A DNA stretch of 64,000 nucleotides from the NCBI GenBank assembly GCA_963693085.1, contig OY856409.1:1534317072-1534381071 (forward strand). Direction: 5' to 3'. The position numbers were made by a program, and so were the translations under genes. Every line of letters begins with the position of its first letter. The first letter of the stretch is position 1. The notes beneath the pieces are model-generated. The model saw only the letters and a list, made by a program, of their open reading frames with translations. It searched no databases and was not told the origin of the DNA. Source of the DNA: Alisma plantago-aquatica (Eukaryota > Streptophyta > Magnoliopsida > Alismatales > Alismataceae). This document shows positions 58,201-64,000 of the stretch, piece after piece.

Positions 58201-58686
58201 TACAAAATAGAATTGCAAATTAATAATAACTCACGCATAATTCCTTCCATATTACGTCTTTCTTCTCCTTAGAAACTTTATGCCAAGAATCTATCTTACA
58301 ACCGCAATGGCTACGAGTAACATACCCAAGATATGAAACAAACAAATTGCGATTCACACCAGATGCATTTCCTGCATTATCAAAATCCACAACAAGTTTG
58401 GGTCCATTGCCCTTTTGCGCTATTAACTTCTTCATCATAGTGATGCCCCTTCTCTTGTCAACTTTTTGGTGCTGCTGATCAAGTGCCTAAAGTGCTTCAG
58501 ATGGTACATGTGCATCATCAACCTAAAATTTGACAAAATAAACACATTTCCAAGATATAACTATAAATGGACATATAGATATAAATACATAATATATTTT
58601 TAAAACTTACATTGTGAGGCAGCACATTGATGTTCCTCACCCTCACGGTAATCATCAACACGGTCATCAGGATAATGCTCAGCCAT
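55249..58686 (-). pseudogene. CACTA-3 second gene: Transposase_24-DUF8039-Ulp1, catalytic Cys replaced
   Basis: Starts at ATG 58686 (MAEHYPDDRVDDYREGEEH). Exons: 58438-58240 (ITMMKKLIAQKGNGPKLVV), 58159-57950 (FELDEKLHRKCVMQCCGRVL, EWDAFVASRQTDEFK), 57853-57600 (HDHTMGPKGYAGIRQRLQ, then two stops and a frame change before VWIAGRQNKKGEIRKPAT), 57515-57330 (ELTVALGNPEHPGRV), a DUF8039-like part near 56930-56690, and the Ulp1-like domain 56440-55249: HWELLVIVLGTF (about 55965, His kept), YYLDPKG (Asp kept), QDNIWAWAYYMM (about 55590), where the nucleophile Cys (TGT) reads Trp (TGG) and the preceding Gly reads Ile. It ends at TAA 55249. Without the Cys the protease could not work, and stops already prevent translation. 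Likely companion of TNP2. Confidence 0.78.
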
Positions 58687-58832
58687 CTGAAAATTCATAT
58701 TCACATTATAAAGTTCACATTGTAAAGTAATTCCAAAAAGCTCACATTGTAAAGTTCACATTCACATTGTAAAGTTCACATTCAGAAAAATAAAACATAT
58801 AAAAAAATATAAACATGCCTCTAATATTGCAA

Positions 58833-61800
58833 TTATTTATCAATTAACAATCCTTCATTGTGATCTCCGCACACATACAAGTCATCATTAGCTTCAATAT
58901 TTGCTGGTGTTGGCAACCCAACTGAGAATGGACTGGAGTCATCATACTTATCATAGTACTGTTCTTCATCTATAGGATCTTCAATGAACTGTCTTTTACC
59001 ATGAAGAACAACCGACCATTTATCATTTGCAGGATCATCGATATAAAATACTTGTTTTGCCTGTGATGCCAATATGAATAGTTCACCCTTCTCTCCAATA
59101 TTTTCAAAGTTCACTAAAGTGAAACCCAATTCATCCACTATAACTCCTTTGGTGTTATCAACTCAATTACATTTGAAGAGAGGAATTCTGAAATCTATGT
59201 AGTCAAACTCCCATATGTGTTCAATGACATCGTAATATGACATTTTGGCTTCATGTGGACTCTTATCCTTTGCACTTGCAAAAAACATAGTCGATGCTTG
59301 AAGGGTGACCCCACTGTTTTGGACGACACTCTGATCATCTTGGCGCTTTGTGTAATATGTGAATCCATTAATGTCATACCCTTCATAAGACATAACAGTC
59401 AATTTTGGTTTAAAGGCGAGGCATTTGATAGTTTCAGTAATATCATCTGGTGTTTGAGATAGTTGATGTAGGACTTTATCTTCAAACCACTTAATAAATG
59501 TCTTGTTATGCTCTCTAGCAAGCCACATTGTATTGGCTCGAGGATATTGTCTCTTGATGAAATTGGTATGTTCCTCGATATAAACGTTCACTTGGTCCAT
59601 GTTGTGTAAAATATACAAGTGACCTTGTTCCAACTGCTCACGGCTGATTACTTTCACACGTGATCCCAAAATTCCTTTGCCTAATTGCTCGTAAATATTC
59701 TTGTCATTATCAGGAGTGTCATTACCAGTGAGAAAGTCATTGCAAAAATACATAACCTCTCTCTCCAGATAACCCTCAATAATACTCCCTTCAGGCCGAT
59801 AATGGTTTCAAACATCACTTTTAAAAACACTCATGTATCGTTCAAAGGGATACATCCAATGCAAGAAAACTGGTCCCAACATTTTCATTTCCCTAGTCAA
59901 GTGGACAACAAGATGTACCATGATATCAAAGAACGACGGAGGAAAATACATCTCAAGTTGACATAGGGTAACAACCACTTCTCTTTGCAATTTATCGAGA
60001 GTATCAGGGTCAATAACTTTGCTGCACAGACTGTTGAAAAAGAAACAAAATCTGGTGATTGCAAACCTTACATGCTTCGGCAATGTAGATCTAATTACCA
60101 CAGGCAATATTTGTTGCATTAGAGTGTGACAATCATGAGATTTAAGACCTATCAACTTCAGATCTTTCATTGATACCAATCTACGGATGTTGGATGAGTA
60201 ATCCTGTGGCACCTTAACATTTACCAAACATTCACAAAAAGTTTTCTTCTCCTTTCTAGACAATGTGTAACAAGCGGGAGGTAAGTATGTTCTCCAATTT
60301 TCTATTTCACAAAATTCTGTTAATTTTGACCTTATTTTCTTTTCACGTGGGTCCAGTCTGGATTTTATCCTATCTTTAGTCTTACCTGGTATATTCAACA
60401 AAGTACCAATGACACTATCACATACATTTTTCTCGACGTGCATGACATCAATACAATGCCTGAATGTCAAAGAAATCCAATAAGGAAGATCCCAAAATAT
60501 TGACTTCTTTTTGAATAAAGATTTGTCACTCTGTGTGACCATAGTACATTGTGATCTCTTACCAAATTCATTAACAAAGTCCTTTACCCTTTCAAAAACA
60601 ACCTCCCCTGGTATAGGTTTAGGTGCACTCCATTCCTCATTCAATCCATTGAATGCTTTACGCTTCCTACGATACAAATGGAATTTTGTAAGAAATCTTC
60701 GATGACCGAGATATACAGTCTTACCGCGATGTTTTAGTCTTGTTGAATCAGTGTTCTCTTCACATATAGGACACACTTTAGCTCCTTTGACTCTATATCC
60801 AGACAAATTCCCATATGTTGGAAAGTCATAAATAGTGCAAAACAACATAGCATGCAAATGAAATGTCTCTCTTCGTGAAGCATCATAGGTCATCACACCT
60901 TCACCCCAGAGTTTCTTTAAGTCATCAATCAGAGGTTTAAGATAAACATCGATGTCATTTCTAGGTTGTTTAGGGCCCGATATCAACAATGACAACATTA
61001 CGTACTTATTTTTCATACACAGCCAGGGAGCAAGATTGTATATAACAACCATGACTGGCCAAGTGCTATGTTGGCCGCTCAATGTCCTGTACGGATTCAT
61101 CCCATCTGTACAAAGCCCAAGTCTTAGATTCCTGACTTCTTCACCAAATTCAGGGTACAATAGATCAATCTTCTTCCACTGTGGGGAATTAGACGCATGT
61201 CGTAGGATCCCATCATTATTTTTCTTAACATCTGCATGCCACCTCAAATTCTTCGCATCTATCGGATTGGCAAACAAGCATTGAAACTGTGATATTATAG
61301 GTAGATACCACATCACCTTGGCAGGAGAACCAATTTTGGACTCCCCCGAAGTCATCAATTTATATCGTGACGCACCACCTTTTGGACAATATTTGAAATC
61401 CACATACTCCTTTTAAAATAATAAACAATCATTCGGGCATGCATGTATCTTCTTGGCATCCATTCCCATTGGGCACAAAAATTTCTTTACCTAGTATGTT
61501 GACATTGGCAGCTCGTTTCCTTCAGGAAACATTTCTTTCAACAAAGACAACAATGACGTGAAGCTTTTGTCACTCCATCCATTGTTAGCTTTCAGCTTAT
61601 ACAATCTCAACACAGTGCTAAGCTTCATAAACATAGTACAACATGTGTATAATGATATCTTAGCATCATGCACAATGTTTCTAAAAATGGGAGGTGGATC
61701 GGTGTGCTCTACCCCACAACTATCCAACATCGCATCGACGATGTCTACTGGAACTGGTTCATTCACATATACGTCATCGTAGGCAATTTCTTCTACCACA

Positions 61801-62075
61801 CAAGCACTGCTATCGACATCCACTGGTTTCGGGTTTGAAATATCTCCATGCCAATGCCATTCTGTATATCCTTGTATAATCCCGTTGCACATGACATGAC
61901 TTTTGATTTCGTCACCAGTGCTGACTTTCAAGTTGTTACCGCAATGCCTACATGGACAGTAGAACCTATCTCCAGGTTGTTTCCTATGTTCCTCGGTAAA
62001 TCTAATAAACTGGTCAAGACCAGAAATAAACTCTGGGGTGCAATGATTGCAAATGGACATCCACGATCTATCCAT
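58833..62075 (-). pseudogene. TNP2-type CACTA transposase, full length with four in-frame stops
   Basis: From ATG 62075 one uninterrupted frame of 1081 codons runs to the stop at 58833, without any frameshift, broken only by TAG 61491-61493, TAA 61413-61415, TGA 59808-59810 and TGA 59163-59165. Domains: transposase-associated domain (residues about 1-80: CNHCTPEFISGLDQFIRF, CPCRHCGNNLKV, GYTEWHWHGD), TNP2/Transposase_21 (about 230-560: MWYLPIISQFQCLF, ISGPKQPRNDIDVYL, SGYRVKGAKVCPICEENT, FRHCIDVMHVEKNVCDS), DUF4218-like (about 600-750: YFPPSFFDIMVHLVVHL, LHWMYPFERYM), DUF4216-like (about 880-990: MSYEGYDINGFTYYTK, LASQAKQVFYIDDP). The length is normal for plant TNP2. CACTA-A has Gln at the first stop and Trp at the last. 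TNP2 excises and inserts the element in the nucleus. Confidence 0.92.
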
Positions 62076-62186
62076 TCTATGATCAAAGAGAAATCAAGTA
62101 TACATTACAACAAGATTAGGGTCTAGGGTTAACAAATACATGTGATGTCATTCTTATATATAACAAATGTGTACCACCTATCCCAT

Positions 62187-62379
62187 TCTTGAACACCTAA
62201 TCTCACTAGTAAGTGTATAATATGTATTGGGTTTTCAAGAAAATTTCGGCAGCATTTCCCCAGTGTTCTCCAAGTACATATGTACTTAGAGAACAAACGG
62301 GGAAATGCTGCCGAAATTTTCTTGAAAACCCAATACACATTATACACTTACATTCTAAGCGAGATCAGGTGCTCAAGAA
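62187..62379. other. Long near-perfect hairpin upstream of TNP2 (CACTA-3)
   Basis: About 95-base arms and almost no loop; the centre is AAGTACATATGTACTT. The inner 70 bases of each arm pair with very few mismatches (TATTGGGTTTTCAAGAAAAT, TTTCGGCAGCATTTCCCC). Because of the symmetry, both strands show nearly the same open frame start (MYN.YWVFKKISAAFP). It lies 112 bp upstream of the TNP2 ATG; CACTA-A has the same hairpin at 17023-17232. A second small stem CCAAGATTTACTC-CTAAT-GAGTAAATCTTGG is at 62401-62431. Either an element-specific regulatory RNA/DNA structure or a foldback insertion older than the split of the two families. Confidence 0.9.
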
Positions 62380-62431
62380 CAGTCACAAATCAGGGACTAT
62401 CCAAGATTTACTCCTAATGAGTAAATCTTGG

Positions 62432-63070
62432 ACGGGTTTCTAGGCCAACAAATACATGTGTTGTCATTCTTATACCTAAAATCCTAGTTCTTCAAGTTAG
62501 GGTGATTATTGATGTCTTTAAAAGCATGATTGGCAATTTAGGGAAAAGTTCATCATTTACATTCCAAGCATGTCATATGTGTGCATTGCATTTCATCATT
62601 AAGCAAGAAGGGTGATTAGGATTCTCAATATACTCAACAATGAAACAAGTTACCAATTTCATAGTTAGGACGGTAGAGATACCCTAAGATCCAGATCTAA
62701 TGGTTCATAATGAGCTTGTGATAAAGTTACATCACTATAAAGTTACATCACTAGATGATTATATAATTTTCAAAAGTAGTACACAAATAAATTCAAATGA
62801 TTAGATTACTAAATAAAAATAGAGACAAAAAAATACAAATAAGTAGATGAATAAATACAAATCTATTGATAAACTAATATAAATCAGTAGATGATCATTT
62901 AATTGTTAAATAAGTACACAAATAAATACAAACATTAGATGAATACATATAGATCAATTGAAAAATAAAGTTAAATCAGTTGATAAACATATTTCATTAA
63001 ATAGATTATTAAATCATAACAAAATCAGTACATAAATAAACACAAATAAGTAAATAACTTAAAAAAAATA
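62432..63070. other. AT-rich leader of CACTA-3 without genes
   Basis: No coding or RNA feature seen. From 62740 the sequence is built of degenerate AAATAAATACAAAT.AGTAGATGA-type units. Confidence 0.55.
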
Positions 63071-63074
63071 TAAA

Positions 63075-63470
63075 AACGCCCAAGCAGCCTCCTAGGCGGA
63101 GGAAGGAAGGAGGAAGAAGGCAGTACCTTGAGGGCAGAGGAAGAAGGCTCGGCCTAGAGAGCAGTGGCCGGAGCAGAAACCTAGCAGCAGGCATCCGGCG
63201 CCGGCAAGGAGAGCACCAAAGCAGCCACCGACGGAGAGGAGAGGAGCAGTGCGGCGGCGAGGAGATCTGAGGAGAGGAGCGGTGCGGTAGTGAGGAGAGG
63301 AGTGGCGGAGAGGAGAGGAGAGCAGCAGGAGCGTCGACCAGGAGTGGCGACGCGGGGGAGCAACGATGGTGGCGGCGCCGGGGAGCGACGGTGGCGGGGG
63401 AAACGACGGCGGGGAGCATCGACGGTAAGAATCGCCAGACCTAGCAGAGGTTCGCAATGAAATAGAGAAA
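63075..63470 (-). promoter_or_regulatory. GC-rich island upstream of TNP2 (CACTA-3), putative promoter or first exon
   Basis: Strongly GC-rich, purine-biased on the plus strand, with GAGGAGAGGAGCGG(T/C)G repeats (63228-63325) and GCGACGGTGGCGG-type units (63350-63420). Long overlapping open frames rich in Ser/Pro/Leu/Arg on the minus strand come from this composition. It sits between the 5' subterminal repeats and the TNP2 leader, as in CACTA-A (17460-17990). Function inferred from position. Confidence 0.45.
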
Positions 63471-63479
63471 TGGGGAAAA

Positions 63480-64000
63480 TTTCTCTGTTTCGTGGGGCTA
63501 TTAATTTACCATAGGCGTCAGTTATTCAAATAAACCGACACATAAAATTAAAGGTGTCGGTTCTCCACAAAAACCGACACCTATTCTCAATTATAGTCGT
63601 CGATTTTAACTACAAAATAATCGACGTCTATATACATATTCCGATTAAAAAAATTGTTCTCGGTTAATGACCATAGTCAACGGTGTCTTCTGAAAATCGA
63701 CGCTTAAAGGGTGTGAAATATTCCCCGCGGACAGCACGGGAAAACTCATAAGCGTCGGTCATTGTAGTTAAACCGAAGACCAAAATGTGCCCAATTTCTG
63801 TCTCGCGAATAACCTTCAGTTGTCGGTTTATTATTTATCAACCGATGCCATATGTTAAATTTTGGAGGTAATTTTTTCGCTAGAAATTTTGGATTTGGCG
63901 GTTAATTTTAGACGTCGGTTTTTTATTAAGTAACCGACACTGAATAAAAGCGGTACACGTGTCTGGTATCCCTTCATAGATTGGATGTCAGTTTATGTTA
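63480..64000. repeat. CACTA-3 5' subterminal repeats
   Basis: At least eight GTCGGTT/AACCGAC half-sites in opposed pairs (for example 63505-63538, 63556-63582, 63598-63627, 63755-63775, 63813-63846, 63912-63940), matching the 3' subterminal motifs of CACTA-1 and CACTA-3. The array continues to the window edge. Confidence 0.85.

Larger units (their letters stand above)
54488..64000 (-). mobile_element. CACTA-3: near-complete CACTA transposon, 5' end beyond the window
   Basis: The 3' terminus CACTAGTACATAACTGACC starts at 54488, next to LTR sequence. On the minus strand the order is 5' subterminal repeats (64000-63480), GC-rich island (63470-63075), AT-rich leader, hairpin (62379-62187), TNP2 (62075-58833), Transposase_24/DUF8039/Ulp1 gene (58686-55249), 30-bp hairpin (54946-54917), 3' subterminal repeats and terminus. 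Same family as CACTA-1. The subterminal repeats run to the last base, so the 5' terminus is probably close to the right edge. Confidence 0.88.

Noticed and set aside
63009..63457. Overlapping minus-strand frames rich in Ser/Pro/Leu/Arg
   Set aside because: Composition effect of the GC-rich purine-biased island; no domain.
1..64000. tRNA or rRNA genes, or a host single-copy gene
   Set aside because: No cloverleaf with A/B boxes, no rRNA segment and no multi-exon host protein family could be recognised; every domain found belongs to a transposable element.

Overview
The window is plant nuclear DNA made almost entirely of transposable elements inserted into one another. I see no convincing single-copy host gene, tRNA, rRNA or CRISPR array. 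The evidence for a flowering plant is: CACTA (En/Spm) DNA transposons with TNP2 transposase and Transposase_24/DUF8039/Ulp1 genes, a Ty1-copia element with an Angela-like gag and a tRNA-Met primer site, Ty3-gypsy-like long LTRs, an L1-type LINE, and TTTAGGG-type (telobox) motifs. The species cannot be named from this sequence.

Layout. 1-3827: 3' part of CACTA-1, inserted inside CACTA-2 (its remaining part is 3828-6722). 6723-10478: AT-rich DNA that I cannot assign. 10479-19619: a complete but decayed CACTA element of a second family (CACTA-A), genes on the minus strand, with large subterminal repeat arrays. 19620-21150: fragment of a copia element. 21150-25400: unassigned DNA with three direct-repeat blocks and a hAT-like GC-rich element. 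25424-28647 plus 42287-45121: one minus-strand L1-type LINE, split in its endonuclease domain by a 13.6-kb copia element (28648-42281, target duplication GGACC). The copia 5' LTR is itself split by a 4479-bp gypsy-type solo LTR (30515-34993, target duplication GTGTT). 45122-47325: 3' half of a minus-strand LTR related to that solo LTR, ending in a telobox-like array. 47326-54487: a minus-strand LTR element with almost no internal region, inserted at the edge of that array. 54488-64000: CACTA-3, the most complete CACTA copy, inserted 7 bp from the TATA box of the 5' LTR; its 5' end lies beyond the window.

How the parts work together. In intact CACTA elements TNP2 is the transposase, and the second gene (Transposase_24 + DUF8039 + Ulp1-type protease) is a companion protein of uncertain role. 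Here every protein gene carries stops, frameshifts or lost catalytic residues, so the elements look inactive. CACTA-3 is the closest to intact: its TNP2 is one continuous 1081-codon frame broken only by four stop codons. The most unusual features are noncoding: a long hairpin conserved upstream of TNP2 in both TNP2-bearing CACTA families, a 30-bp hairpin after the Ulp1 gene in three copies, a higher-order palindromic array in CACTA-A, and palindromic CG-containing arrays in two unrelated LTR families.
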